Shown: positions 10,922-24,368, numbered from the stretch's first letter. The stretch is 64,000 nucleotides of DNA from Cyanophora paradoxa (GCA_004431415.1 QPMI01000102.1:156644-220643); one strand, 5' to 3'. Numbers and translations are program-made. Notes: generated from the letters alone by a model not told the origin.

Positions 10922-13900
10922 TAGGCAACGAAATGTCCTTCCTCTAACTAACGGCCACCTTTTTCATCTAGATCTAATTCACCTCGGACTCTGGATCTAG
11001 TGATCAGAAGGGGCGCCCGCGAGGATGCACGCGACTTTAGAAGGAGAAGGACATAGCAACAGTTGCTTCTAACGAACCGATTTAAGTGCGTCCCTCTTAA
11101 TGTAATGTCCTTCCTTATATCTTGTCTAGCAATCAAAATCGAATTCGAAGGGGCGCACGCGAGGATGCGGCGGAGGCGGTCGGCGAGCTCGCGGTCCTCG
11201 GGGCGCAGCAGGCTCCCACGCGCCTCGATCTCCCCCGCCGGCGCCGACGAGAGCGGCGCCAGCACCACCCTGCCGCCCCGCGCCGTCGGGTCAGATTGGT
11301 TTGATGTCGGGTGGTTCGAGAGCGATTAGAACTCTTCACCGGCGGAGGAGGGGCTGGAGGGGCGCCGGGGCGAGCCCGGCGGAGCGGTCGAGGAGGTCGA
11401 GGCCCAGCGCGTCCGCCGCCCGCACCACCTCCTGCGCGCGAGGCGGGGAGGGCGCGTCAGAAACTGGAAGAGGGCCTTGAATGTGCGGGGAGGCGGGTCG
11501 GAATCTATGGCCGCATTCAAGGCGGCCCTCTGTGGAAGCCTAGAAGAGGGCCGTGGGGCGGGTCGCGAAGGGGGGTCTACGTCTAGATCCGAGACGGGGG
11601 CGGAGCCGGCGGCCGGGCGGGGCGTCCAGGTGAATGCAGGGCGCTATATTTAGATTGAAGGGAGGGGAGGGGGCGGCGGGGCGGACGCGGGCGAGCTTGG
11701 CGCGGAGGTCGGCGGCCCCGGGGCTGAACACGTACTCCACCATCGAGTCCACGATCTGCGGGGCGGGAGGGCGCGGGGGCGGGGCGTTAGAGAAGTAGTA
11801 GAAGCTTAAGTATTAGGCAGGCCTCTGCGGGGAGGCGGCGGGGGCGGGGCAGGGGACTTATTGTTAGGGCGGGGGATAGGCCTAAATAGAGTAACGGCTC
11901 CTTAAGAACGGCCGGTTCGAGGGAGAGGAGGGGGCGGGGGGACCGGCGCACGTCGTCGGCGCCCGGGTTGGCGTAGGTCTGCGAGGCCTGCACCACCAGG
12001 TTCTCCAGCCGGTTCCACCTGCCGAGGCGAGGCGAGGCCGGGCACCGCCCGTCAGCAATCGCTCGGTGGGGGCCCTCGGCCTATCCCGGGCCCGGGGCCG
12101 CAGCCTAAGCGTCTAGCAAGACCCCTTGCGACCCTTCTCTGATGACGAAGGGAAAGGAAGGAGCGGGGCGAGGGGGGGGGAAGAGAGGGACGGGGGGTAC
12201 CGGAACTGGCCGTCCTTGAAGAGGAGCTCCTCGAGGTAGCGCCGCAGCTCCGGCGCCGGGTCCGTCAGCAGCCGCCGCGCCATGTACGGGTACGCCTTCC
12301 CGATCACCTGTGGGGGGGAAGGAGTTGGAGGGGGGGGGGGATAGTGGGGGTACAGCCGCTGAGAGCGGGGGCCCACGGCCTCTCTAACCGGCCGGCGCTA
12401 GCAGCTAGGACGGACGGGAGGAGGCGGCGGGATGGAGTTGGAAGTAGGGGGGGAAGAAGTGGGGGAGGGGTACCTTGAAGTCGGAGTCGGTGAACATGGC
12501 GAGGCCCTCGAGGACCGTGAGGGACCGCAGGATCAGCGCGTAGTAGGGGGGTACCTGCTCGACAGGGTCGGAGGGGGGTACGGCATACTTTTTGTTTGGG
12601 GGGGGGGGTCGCACGGAGAAGGGGTACTGGTAGAGGACGCCCCCGAGCCCGTCGACGATCGTCTTGAAGTTGAGCTTGCTCACGTTCGTCTGCGGGGGTA
12701 CGCGGATCGTCAGGGGATGCGTTCCCCTCCAGGAATCCTGTACCCCGGCTCGCCTGGAGTACGTCGTCGAAGAAGGCCTCAAGGGCGGGTACGATGGGGG
12801 AGGTGTCTATGTCCCGGGGGAGGAAGTCCAGGTCGTCTGTGGGGGGGTACGGCGATCAGGTTCGGGGAGGGGTCTACGGGGGCTTCGGGAGGGGGTACGG
12901 CCGCACAGTAGTCGTTCGCCATCCCGACGAAGTCGCGGTTGACTGTGGCGAAAGAAGAGGGGGGGCCCGGTGAGGGGGGTACGAGAGTGAAAGGGGGGTA
13001 CGAACCGAGGTGGACGACGTGGCCCATGAGGGCGTACCGCGCGCTCACGGGCGCCTCCGCCATCATACCCTTCGCGAGGCGGGGAGAAGGGTCAGCCGAA
13101 CGCGGACGGACCCGTTGAATGAAAGAGGGGTACGCGCGCACAAAGTCGAGGAAGGCCAGAGTGTTGTCCTGCGAGGGGGCCGGCCGGCGCGTGAGCACAC
13201 GAACAACTAGAAGAGAGAAGGTGCTGGGCGGGGCGAGGAGGAGCTAGAGGCCGTTCGGCGCGTGGAGAGGAAGATAGGCGAGGGGGCAGGCGGGGGTCGG
13301 GGGGCGGGGCGGGGGCGGACGGGGGTGGCGAGGAGATTGCCGGGGTGGGGGTCGGCGTGGAAGAAGCCCGCCTCGAAGAGCTGCCGCAGCGTGCACTCGA
13401 TCCCGATCTGGCCCCGCCCGGCGTCAGGCCGATGGCTCTTTCTGGGGAAGAGAAGGCGGGGCGGGGCGGGGGGGGGCGGGGCGGGGCGGAGCGGGGTAAG
13501 TCAATCTCTATCCTAAACAAGGCGCTAGACCCCGGTCATCTAATCCCGTCCTGGACGAAGCCGGGCGGGGCGGGGCGGGGCGGGGCGGGGCGGGCGTGGA
13601 CGGGGCGCAGTTCTTATCCTGTCCTTCTTATCCCGTTGACGTTTTCGGGCGGGGCGGGCGGGGCGGGGCGGGGCGGGGCGGACGTTGACGAAGTGGATGG
13701 GGTCCTGCCCGGCGGCGCGGATCGCCTCCTGGTTCGACAGCTTCACCCCCTGCGCGCGCGCGAGCGCGGCTCAGACGAGCCGCCGAGAGGCGACCGTCTC
13801 TACGGATCCAGACTAGAGCGGGATCTCGCAGGGCGGCCCGCCGAGGCTCGGCCGGGCGTTCCTACGCTAGAGGTCTAGAGGGCTGCGGGGAAGGGGGAGG

Positions 13901-16214
13901 ACCTCGATCCACTCCATGGTGAGCACGCGCGTCGTCGTCGCCTCCCAGTAGATCTGGCGGGGGGGCGTAAGGCGCGAACAGTAAGCGAGGGAACGAGCGA
14001 GCGAGCGAGCGAGCGAGGGGGATACGCAGGGATCTCCAGGCCTGGTTCTAGTTCCGCTAGCGCTAGCCCCAAGGGCAGAGTGGGGGCGGAGCGGGGGCGG
14101 AGCGGGGAACGGGGTACACGCACTTTGGGGACCTTGACGCCGGGGAGGGAGCCGTAGAGCCGCTCGAAGCGCTCCGCGTTGCGGCCCTCCTGCCCGGGGG
14201 TCAGGTGGAGGGGAAGCAATGGAGCAGGGGCCGGGGAAGGGGCGCGAAGGGGAACGAAGGGGGGGGGGGGGGGGGGGGAGGGGTTAGTTTAGTCGAGCTC
14301 GAAGCTCAATTGGGGAGGAGGGCGGGGAGCCGCAGGCTCCAGGTGAGGGAATCGCAGGCTTGGTCATAGGCTGGAGGGTCGGGAAGGGGGGGTACAGGCG
14401 GGGTCGGGCGGGCCTGGCGGTAGTCGAGCTCGCCGAAGATGCGGCGCGCGAACTCGTCGACGACGGCCGTCAGGTCCGTGCTGATGAAGTCCACCGCGTT
14501 CTGAGAGGGGGGGGTGAGGCGGGGTGAGGAGGGGGGTAGGGGGGTGGGCGGAGGGCCAAGGGAGGGGCGGGGCGGGGCGCTAGGGCTAGGGTTTTGAAGC
14601 CCCGGCTGGGGGGCCAAGGGCCGGGCGGGGCGGGGCGGGGGCGGGGCGGGACGGGGCGGGCGCCCCGTTGTCTAACTGTTCCTGGTGTTGATCATTATAT
14701 ACTTCTAAGGGCCCGCTTAGCTCCGCTCAGGTCATTCTAAGCTCAATCTAAGCTCAATCTAAGCTAAATCTAAGCTAAAATCTGAAGGCCCCGACTAGAG
14801 GGCCAAGCAGCACCTGGGCGAAGGCGGCGAGGCGGCGGGCGATGTAGAGATCCAGCACGATCCCGTCGTACAGCCCCGGCCGCTGCACCTGCGAGAAGGT
14901 TGGGGGGGGGGGGGGGGGGGGGTTGTACGGGCTTAAAGGTAAAAGGGGAGGGAGGGGAGGGGAGGGGAGGGGGGGGGAGGGGGTACGAGCCTTGACGGCG
15001 ACCTCCTCGCCCGTCCGGAGGCGGCCCCGGTACACCTTTTTTTGAGTGAGAAGGGGGTACTGGAATTTGTTTGGGGGTGGGGAGGGGGGGGTACCTGGCC
15101 GAGGGAGGCGGCGGCGACGGGGGAGGGGGACAGATATTCGAAGAGCTCCGAGATGCGCTTGCCCTGCGGGCGGCGCGCGTGTTCGAATCCGGAAGGAAGG
15201 AAACTTCCTATCTGAGTGGGAGGGGGGTACAGCGCACGGTCTGCTCCTCGATGAGGGCGTACGCCTCCTTGTCGGGGAACGGCGGCAGCTGGTCCTGCAT
15301 CTGCGTGCGCGGGTTCGAATCCGGGCGGAACCGCTTTTGAGGGGGGTACGTGGCCACCTCGGACAGCTCCACGAGGTAGGGCTGGGGGAGGAGGTCGGGC
15401 CGCGTGCTGAGGGCCTGCCCGACCTGGAAGCAGGGGTATCCCCGTATCAGATCCGGGTTCGAATCCCGCTGGAAAGGGTTTTTCTTACCTTGACGAAGGC
15501 CGGCCCGCAGCGGGTGAGGATGTCCCGGAGCTCGCGGGCCCGCATGCGCGCGTTCTCCTCGAGCCGCCCCGTCTGCTTGTCCGCCACGACCTGAAAGAAG
15601 TTAAGAAGTTAAGCGCGAAATGCAATCGGGGAAGCGCGCGGGGAAAGAAATCGAAATGCGAATGAAGCGCGCGGGGAAGGACGGACCTTGGCGAGAAACG
15701 CTGTGATTGGCGCGCCGACCTCGGCGATGCGGCGGCCGACAGTGCCGGGGCGGCGGGCGAACTCGCGCGCGACCTCTTCGGCGTCGTAGACGAACAGCGG
15801 CTGCTCCTCGTCCTCCTCCAAATGCGGAGCCACGCGCACGAGCGCCGAGGAGGGCGCGGCCGGCCCGGCGGGCGAGTCGGACGCGCCGGAGGGAGCCGGC
15901 GGCGGAGTCGTCGATGCGGACGGCCTCGGGGGAGCGGAGACGGCGAACGCAGCGCCGGGGCTGGCGGATCCGTGCGCGGTACCGGTGCGCGCGGACGCGG
16001 CCGCCGCAGTCCGCGGGCGGTCGCCGAAGAAGCGGCGGCGGCGCGTCAGAGAGGCCGCAGGAGGCTGTAGAGGACCGCGAGGAAGCCGGGCGCTGACCCT
16101 GGCGGCGCCTGCGAGCGGTGCCGCCGGCGGCACGCGCGCCGACACGCTCGGCGCCGGAACGCACGCCGCGAACGCGTGCCCGGGCTCTGTGCGCGCCGCT
16201 CTGGCGCTGTGCAT
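10451..16214 (-). CDS. ABC1/UbiB-family atypical protein kinase, probably organelle-targeted
   Basis: More than 20 short exons spell an ABC1 (ADCK/UbiB) kinase-like core. In order: FVK|VGQALSTRPDLLP (the KxGQ helix, across exons at about 15500 and 15430), PVAAASLGQ|VYRG (Ala-rich nucleotide loop, near 15110 and 15030), VAVK|VQRPGLYDGIVLDLYIARRL (15000 and 14890), FARRIFGELDYRQ (14450), YWEATTTRVLTMEWIE (13930), FFHADPHPGNLL (catalytic loop, 13335-13390) and LAFLDF|GMM (metal-binding DFG, split by an intron, 13148 and 13077). Family members act in quinone metabolism and lipid homeostasis of mitochondria and plastids. The first exon, upstream of EEDEEQPLFVYDAEE, is rich in Ala, Arg and Ser, as expected for a transit peptide. 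I chose the ATG at 16214, but a start further upstream is possible. The stop is TGA at 10453-10451 after a basic, amphipathic C-terminus. Exon borders in the last 1.5 kb are uncertain. Confidence 0.92.
10884..10918. repeat. Poly-G run of 35 bases
   Basis: Uninterrupted G tract inside a C-rich (sense-strand) intron of the ABC1-family gene. Its exact length is likely to be unreliable in any assembly. Shorter runs occur at about 14263-14279 and 14898-14922. Confidence 0.9.
13555..13686. repeat. (GGGGC)n microsatellite in introns
   Basis: Two blocks of GGGGC units (about 13560-13595 and 13645-13682) lie in an intron of the kinase gene. Related blocks occur at 13455-13500 and 14615-14660. Strong G-quadruplex potential on the plus strand. 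Confidence 0.85.
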
Positions 16215-17905
16215 GGCTGGAGCTTCGAACGCTGGGCCGCCTAGGCGCTGGCTGTCCAAGCCTACTCTGCACGCGAACCTGCCGCGAAGGCACGTGCTGC
16301 CCTGCTGGGTTGCGGGGCGCAACGAGGTCGCTGTAAGAGAGCGCCGGATGAACGCTAGGAGCGCCGGGAGTCTGTGCTGCGGCCTCTGGACCTCGGCGCG
16401 AATTTGCTCCTGTACCCGTCGCGGCTGGATCAATTCTCGAACTCAACGCACGCGCGCTTTTTGCTCGCCGGCGCACGCCGGTACCCGGATCGATCGCGAA
16501 TCGTGCATGCTGACCGAGCTCCGGTCCAATCCATGCCAACCGGTACCATGGCCAGCGGCAATCTGCAGCTGCAGTGCCACGCGGCCGTACGCGTGCGCGC
16601 GGCCGCGCCGTGGCGCGCGGCCGGCCTATAGCTAGGCTTGCATGGCGGCGCAGAGGCTTCGCTTAGCTGCGCATGCGTATATGCTGCGCGTGCCGGTCAT
16701 CGGATTCGGATCGCGAGGCTGAATTCCTTGAGCTCTAGATCTAGATCGATATCTTGCAATCATTGCCAGACTCTCGCTTTGCATGGCATTGCCAGACTCT
16801 CGCGATCGCTCAGCTTCCTCTTGCCAAGCTCTCGCTCTCGTATCGCGATCGGGGGCATCGGGCTTCCAGCTAGCGCTGAGCTTTGCCGCCTCGGTTGAAA
16901 GGCTAGCGCTCAATTTCCTCCGGGATCCGCTACGAGTCTGGACTCGCGGGATCGATAGAATAATTGAGATCGGATGTAGGTCAAACCCTGAGCCTCCCCG
17001 CCTCCTCTTTCTCGGCAGCGGCCCGGCGGGGCGCAGGTGTGGAAGATGTGAGGATCGGAGCGAGATGATGGCATGGGCGGCGGCGGGATGAAACGCCCCC
17101 CGGAGTCTACGAGTCCAGGGCCGGGCCGGGGGCAGTCCAGGGCCAGGCCTAGGCCCTGTCGAATGCCAGGCCGGGGGCAGGCCTAGGGCAGGCCAAGGCC
17201 TGGTCGGGGGCAGGGCATGCGCAGGCCAAGGGCAGGCCGCGGGCTTCCGCGACGGGCTTCCTGACTGATAGAAATTGAACACACAGGTAGTCCGTAGCGC
17301 GAAACGCCCCCCGGAGCCTCGGAGTCTACGAGTCCAGGGCCAGACCGGAAACAGCTACATGTACAGTTCATGATCAGGGCCAGGCCGGGGGCAGGCCTGG
17401 GGGAGGCCAAGGCCTGGCCGGGGGCCGGGCCGGGCAGGCCAAGCTTAAGGGCTGGCCGCGGCCGCGGGTTTCCGGGACGAAAATGTGGACGTGACTAATA
17501 GAAATTAAGCACACAGGTACTACGTAGCGCACATGACTCGATGATGAAAGCGACAAAAGCTTGTCGACGTTGCACTGCAAAGCCAGCCGCACAGCTACGT
17601 ATACGGATCCCCGGAGCTCGAGAATAGAACCAAATAAAACACGTCGAATAATAATTCAGATGACGGCAAAGAGACCGCACCAGCCCATGAATCGGGCCTT
17701 TTCTGGCCCTGCTTACAATTCTAGATCTGCTCTCCATATAGCTACAGCCTGCCGGCTGCAGGTTGAAATCGCGGGTCAAATGAGCCGGCGTCTGCGAAGA
17801 TTCGAGCCAAGATTCGAAGATTCGAAGGTGAGCGCGCGAAATGAGAGCGAAGTTGCGTGGTTTCCTACCAGTCTCCCTCGCCACGCGATCGTCGCGCGCT
17901 CATGA
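16215..17905. other. Spacer between kinase and oxidase genes, with a GGCCAGGCCGGGGGCAGGCC-type repeat
   Basis: Spacing between the kinase start and the oxidase stop. Between about 17105 and 17465, GC-rich units such as GGGGCAGGCC recur imperfectly in two blocks (17110-17235 and 17380-17460), and a nearby sequence (ACGCCCCCCGGAG...ACGAGTCCAGGGCC) occurs twice, at about 17090 and 17305. The minus-strand ORF across it (17282-16632) has repeat-driven composition and is not a credible gene. Confidence 0.5.
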
Positions 17906-20900
17906 TCAGTGGTCATTGCCATGGGAGGGCGTGCAGCCCGAGCAGAATGGCTTGGGGCGGGCGATGGCCGGGCTGCAGAAGGCGCTCAGCGGGTCCTCCT
18001 TGTAGTTCGCCGCGGCCGGGCAGTCCTTGTTCGGCAGGATGTCGAGCGGGCTGCGCGCGCGTTCGATGTCAGCAGAAGGAGCTCGCCAATAACATTAACA
18101 AGCTTAACATTAGCAATCAAGCGCACCGCATCATCTCGTTGTCCTCGTGCGAAAGGATGTGGCTGAAAGGCGCGTCACTCAGTCAGACTCCGGGATCCAC
18201 CGCTCATTTCAAATTCAGGCCGTGGGCAAATGAAATGAACTATATATGTATATATATTTTCTTTTATTTAGACGTTAAAGCGAAAGACGTTAGCTATAGT
18301 TGATCTTGAATTTTGAATGCGCACCAGTGCCAGACGTACTGGGCCGGGTGGTCGGGCAGCGAGAGGAAGCTTTCCTGTAGCAACGGCATAGATCAGTTCA
18401 GTCCGTTTGTCGCAAATGTCTTTAGAAAAACATTGCAAGACTAGTTCGAGCTCCACGGGCCTGGTTGAGCCGGGACGGGAGCGAGAAGCGGGCGAGGACG
18501 CGCGTGATCGATCCCGGGGGCACGATGATCGTGTCCTACGTATACGGGCGCGAAAGGTTAGCTTCTATGTTGCGTACTTCAAGTGAGCGCGAGCTCGAGC
18601 GGCTCCGCACCATCGGGCCGCGCTCGTTCGGGTCGGGGCCGACAATGCTCGCACCCTGAATCGAAAATTCAATTTCTTGCGAGGCGGCTCCGATCCAGGG
18701 GCAGGACTCGCGATCGCATTTAATTTCGCGGAGGCACCGACCATGTGCGGATTTCGCGGCGGGCTATTTACGCACCGAGAGATCGAATTGCGCGTCAGCA
18801 ACAATCGGCCTGATGGGGTCGTTGGGGAAATCGGCCGGCGCGGTGACGTTCAGTTTCCTGAGAATTTCCGTTTTTCAGCATCAGCAGCCGGAAGCGACTC
18901 AATCTCAAATCAAAGAAAAGCCAAATTGCACCCAGCCTCACCTCTCAATAGCCTGCAGAGAGGCGAGGTGGAAGTGGATCGGGTGCGAGTCCGCTGCGCA
19001 TGCATATGCCCCCGATCAATATGCTAACATTTCCAGGCGCAAGGACAGGCGGGGGTGGCCATGACTTAAGTTCCTCATAACCACTGATCATGAGCTTTAT
19101 GCTTTAAGAGAGAGCCCTCGAGCAGGACGGGGCGGGGCGAAGGGAGCGAGGGCGCACGCGTCAGGTTCCAGATGTCGTACAGGACGGCCGTGTTGTCGTT
19201 CGCCACCTCCGTCACCGGGTCCTGCGCTCGCGGTCGCAATGAGACTCTAGATCTGACCGCTCGCAAAGCTTCAGCTAGCTTAAGATACGTAGATTAGATA
19301 AAGCCCGCTCAGAAACATCTCAAGGTTAAACACTCCAGATCCGAGGCGCACCTCGTAGTGGAAGAGCTGGGCCTGGTATCTGGTGGGGATCTCCTCGCGA
19401 TCGCGATCGCGATTGGCCGTGTGCAGGAGCGCGCGCATCCGCATCCCCCCGTGCCTGCTCGCAGCATGTCATATGATCGAGTGCGGGCGAGCCGCGGCCG
19501 ATCATTCTCCGTCCCTTTGAAAATGTGATTTAATTTAGCCGTCGCGATCGCACCCTCCGGATCCGTCGCCGCCGACGGGCGTCGACTCCGTCGAGTTGGC
19601 GGGGCACGTGAGCGGCCTGACGATCCCGAGGAGCGGCTGGATGCGGTTGAGCTCGTCCATGTGCTGTAACGTGAGATTGATCGGTTTGCGAAAGACGAAA
19701 AAAAACATTTAAGTAATTAACAGGACCGACCTCGCCGAGCGCGAGGTCCTCCGGGGCGCCGATCTGCAGCGTGTGCTCCTCGGACTGCGAGCGTTGTCGT
19801 GAATACTAATGAAAGCTTAAGCTCAAGACTCGCGGGACCTTGATGGCTTCTGCGAGGCCGTCCTCGGGGCTGGCGAAGGTCGAGTCGGAGCGGAGGGGCC
19901 TGCAGCCCTTCAGGAGCGCGTCCAGCTGCGGCACGCGCGGCGGACCGGATCCGGATCAGATCGATCACGATCGTGGCTTTTCTTTAATTTGTGCAGTAAT
20001 ATTGATATTGATTTCAATGCACCCGCTGGTCGCGGCGGTCGAGGGTGCGGTCGGCCTTCTTCGGGAGGGAGACGTCGAACTTGACGATGGAAGTCATGCG
20101 GATCCCGCCCAGCGTCACGTCGTCGCCGCTGCGTCCGAGTTCGAATTCGAATTCGGCATCGAGTGGGCGGGCGCGCGGACTTGGGGAACGGGGTCGGCGC
20201 GTCGTTGCGGAGCACGATGGACTGGCCGGCTGCGAATTCGAAGCTGGCTCAAAGTGGCCTCGAATTCGAAATTCAGAGATCAGAGAAGCGGCCTCGCGGC
20301 GCGCACCGAGCTTCGAGAAATCGATGATGACGTCCGCGCGCTTGCCTGGACCTTCGCGCGTGTGTGCACACGTGGGACGAGGTCAGTCTCTCGCGACCGC
20401 TTTTCGGACCGCGCGGGGCTTCGAATCCGGACCGAGGAGGAGGCGGCTGTCCCAGGTGGTCTCGTTGCTGTCCATAATTCGCACGGGGGCGTGAAGCAGA
20501 CCTGCGCCCGCAAGCTTAAGCGCGCTTGACCATTCAAGCTTAACGGACTTATAATTAATTAGAGGCTCAGCTGCAGAAGTAATATTCATAGGGGAACAAG
20601 TCATATCATATGCATGGCGCAGGCCAGCGGAATTTCGAGCGCTAGAGCCGCAACGCTAGCTCCAATTGCAAGCGTGCTTGAACATTGAAGCTTAACGGAC
20701 TTGGAAGCTCAGAGCTAATTATAGCATTCATAGGGGAACATCTCATGGCGCCGGCCAGGGGAATTTCGAATTCGAACGGTCGAGCCGCGGAGCCGGCGCA
20801 TGCATATGCGCACCGTCGTCGGTGCCGATCTGGAAGACAGGGACGACGTCCGGGCCGAGGCCGTCGAGGGCGAAACTGACGCGGCCGAGCGGGTCCGGGG

Positions 20901-23232
20901 TCCCGGTGGCGTAGCTGCGTGAATACGTATATACTCGAACGGTCATTGATCAACGAGCAAAATTAAGGCACATAGGAAAGGCCGGGTTCACATTTTATAA
21001 ATATGCGCTTATTATTAATGAAGCTTATATTAGTATACGTAAACGCACCTGAGCCACATGCGGAGGAAGCGCGAGTCGGCGCCGTTGAGGAGACTTCGCG
21101 CCCAAGAACACGCAACGATCAGATTGAAGATAATAATGAAACCGAACAGTCAGAACACGGAATTCGAATTATAATTATGGAATTAATATTGGAGCTTCAA
21201 GCGAGAAAGAGCCGGACCGCAGGCGGTACTTGCGCGGCTCGACCTTAAGCACGGGCCACGCCTGCGTTGATTATCAAATCAGGTATTTATTCGCTCTTTA
21301 CCTCATCGCATTAATTTATGATCTTTCGCTCGCCTTGCCGTTGGCGAGGAAAACGCTGCCAAAGAACTCGGGGCTGATGCTCGGCTCGCGGCGGAGGCGG
21401 CCGTCCTCGTAGAAGTCTGAGAAGGGCAGGGCGCGAGCGCTCGCGGCCTCAGATCGATGCGAAACTATTTCATTCGAAGCAAATTGAAGCCCTCGTGTAC
21501 GTACCCTTGTCCTGGATGGCGATGGGGACCTCGTAGGGGTGCACCGGGAGGGGAAGGAAGCCATCGGTCCTGCCCGTGTCGCGGAAGTCGCTGATCATGG
21601 ATATATATATGAGTACTCACGAATCAAGATACGCATACAGTGAGCGCGCGCTCGCGCGATCGCGAATCGAACCGGATGAGGTAGAAGCCCGCAAGGCCGG
21701 TGTACGGGCCGAGACGGGTGATCCCGAGCGTGTGGTCTGAAAAGAATAAATTACAGGCATGTACTCGTGCACATGGTAAAATTAAATGCATTCGCTTTTA
21801 AAATTGATTATATAAAGGAGGCACCGTGGTACCAGAGGTTGCCGGCCTCCTGCTCGTTCGAGTAGACGAAGTCGCGCTTGCGATAAGCGGGCCCTGAGCA
21901 TTGTAATTCATAATACTTAGAAACATGGCGTTCCGAACGATATCGATGCGTTTATCATATAAAATGCCGAATCAAACACGATCGCGCACCTTGGCGAGGA
22001 ATGCCTTCGCCGTAGGCATTAAGGGTCTCGAGGGCGGCCCGGCACTTGTCGTTAGAGTTCAAATAAGCTTCGTCGGCAAGGAACCACGTCTGATATCATT
22101 CGTGCATGGAGGTTGCTTCAAGATTGGCAATACATCAATACTGAATAAATAAATCAGAGCGGCTCTCACCTCGGGATGCCCGTCGGATGCAGGCTCAGTC
22201 CGGCCGCCGTGGAGGTGGGTCACTGCGAATCCACACAACACTCAGATGAACCGTTGAAGTGCAATCGAAAAAGAATTATATATGTTAAACGCTGCGGCCA
22301 TCGGATCCGATTGCAATTGCAAGCACCCATGGGCATGGGGCCGTAGTAGAACTGGTCAGGGAAGGTGCCGGGCGGGCTCGCGGCCCCGAGCGCCCAGTGG
22401 ATAGTGGTGTCGACGGGGACGGTGTCCAGGGGCCCGCACTGTGCACCGCGTTTAACATAATTCGACTAAAGCAAAGTCGAAGCTTAAGTGAGCGGCTAAC
22501 CAGCTCGTTGATCCATTCGACGCGCGTCCGGAGACCCTTCCGCACCTCAAACGTGCGCCCTTTGGGGAGCGCGGTCAAGTTCGGGACACGAGTATTGATT
22601 TGACGTCTAATTATTATTTTAGGCCTCGTACCGGGATAGGTGGGCTCCTGCTGCCCTTCGCTGGAGCACGACGCGTGCCCTGCGTAGCCGAAGAGCGGGG
22701 TCGGGCCGGTGCCGAGGCCCAGGTCCTGGGCGAACTGCGCCCGCGCTTGCATCAGCGGTGCCGGGCTTAAGCTTAATCATGAGAGTGGAAGCCAAAAGAC
22801 CTCCCGGGCGGCGATCTTGAACTTGCCGCCGCAGTTGCCGGACTTCCACACGAAATCCGGATCGAGCGCGTTCTTGAGCTGCGCGCGCGTGTCCAGACCG
22901 GCAGTGTGGTCATGATCATGACCGGTACCGCTGCTCGAGTCGCGCATGCATGCGCAGGCCGCGGGCGACGTCGAGAACGTTACTCACCTCATTCACAAAG
23001 AATGGTACGGTCTCCGGGACCAGCGGTTCCAGCGGCGGCGGCGACGCTGCGCCGACGCGCGCGCGCGGCGCTACATGAGAATTTCTGCGGGGCAGGGCGA
23101 AGGGACGGCGCGGGCCGCCGGGCCGGGCCGGGACATCGATGGCGCACGCTGCTCAGGCACGTGCACGGCGGCGGCGAGCGCGAGGCTCAGCAGGCCCAGG
23201 CCCAAAAGGGCGACCAGGGCGGAAGCGCGCAT
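17906..23232 (-). CDS. Secreted multicopper oxidase, CotA/bilirubin-oxidase type
   Basis: About 20 short exons, most with GTGCGC donors. The ATG at 23232 begins a clear signal peptide (MRASALVALLGLGLLSLALA), so the enzyme should be exported. Downstream come TYP|GRTFEVRKGLRTRVEWINEL (about 22640-22495), then the copper motifs: THLHGG (22220-22207), WYH|DHTLGITRLGPYTGLAGFY (21836-21824 and from 21738), HPIHFHL (18988-18968) and HC|HILSHEDNEMM (the HCH site split by an intron, near 18340 and 18162-18127). These are the His ligands of the trinuclear and type-1 centres, and the Met ten residues after the Cys is the expected axial ligand. Other family landmarks are KRADVIIDFSKL (20300) and DTIIVPPGSITRVLARF (18530). 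The family oxidises phenols, bilirubin or metals with reduction of oxygen to water; the substrate here is unknown. The stop is TGA at 17908-17906. Two or three borders seem to use GC-AG, for example after VFLANGK (21345). Confidence 0.93.
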
Positions 23233-24368
23233 TCCTGCAGATGCCTCGGAGCGCGCCGCGCACCAGATTCCGAATGCGACGACGACGTCGATTACTGGGC
23301 TTTGCTTTGCTGGGCTACCCGCCAGCTGCAGGCTGCTTTTATATGATTATACCTTCATGATCAAGTTCACTCCGCGTTGTCGAACTTCAATTGTAATTGA
23401 CAATCGCCGCTGAAAGACAGTCTCACCAATCAATTATCCGAATCGGGTCAGAGAAAACCAGTTCGGTCGAATTGTTTCATGTTTCGGAGCATTGCACACG
23501 CATATTCCGCACCAGAAAACTAGTTTATTAAGGAAAAACCCAGAAAACCAGAAAGCAGCATTTTGACGTTTCGCATGTGAACGTTCGCGAGCAGGAAAAC
23601 CCACTTCGCGGCTTTTCGTCCTCTGAGGTTGATTGCGGAACCGAATGGGCGTGCTCGTTGCGTTCCTAAGCTGCACTGCCACTGCGGCACCTGCACGTCA
23701 AGCTAAGTTCAACGGTTCGAACGTCAGGCATAACGTCGACCCGTCATGCCAGAATTGTGGCCTCAGCCTCTCTCACTTCGCATGACTTGACGCGCTTCTT
23801 TACTCGCTCATGAGAGAGAACCAGTTAACGTTTGATTTTCTTTGGAGACGGATAACCAGATATTTAACCGTGACCGGCTACAGTGAAGAACAGATTTAAT
23901 TTCATGTTGATCTAGATCGCTGCCTTCGAATTCGACAGGACTGCAGCTAACTGATTGAGCTGACCTGCAGCTGTTCAACACAAAATATAAAAGACTTTTG
24001 CTTGATATGAACTGCCTTCCAGGGCCTACAAAAACGTATATAAGGGCCTTTCTCCGCCATCGACAGTCGATATCGATGAATGTCTACGTTTTTCGAAGAT
24101 CATCTTGGCCCTTCTAATCTAGATCTGAAATGAATCTAATCCTGACTCGACGAATTCAATCCATAAATGAATTTAATCTCGTGAGTTGGGCGCGAGCTCA
24201 CGCATGCGGAACCTAATGCAACATTAAGGTGGCGAAACACGCGCCAATGAACGATATATAAAAAGTTAACGATACGCATATATAGAATAAACGCTGCGAC
24301 GATACACAAATGCATGTCGAGTCACATGCATGATGCTGCCGCCGCCGCTGCGCGCTGCTGCTGCAACT
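23233..24368. other. Intergenic spacer, no gene seen
   Basis: Upstream of the oxidase start. Less GC-rich than the surroundings (23370-24320), with no ORF of coding character. It would hold the oxidase promoter, but I see no clear core element. Confidence 0.4.

Noticed and set aside
10420-10947. 175-codon plus-strand ORF (and similar plus ORFs to 16635)
   Set aside because: Antisense shadows of kinase exons and G-rich introns. The minus strand gives a continuous conserved kinase family match.
15179-15475. tRNA-like GGTTCGAATCC boxes in three neighbouring introns, one followed by TTTTT
   Set aside because: Only the T-arm motif is present. No acceptor, D or anticodon arms can be folded upstream, and TTCGAA is one of the palindromes common throughout this DNA.
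16632-17282. 216-codon minus-strand ORF
   Set aside because: Pro/Ala/Arg-rich translation of the GGGGCAGGCC repeat with no conserved motif.
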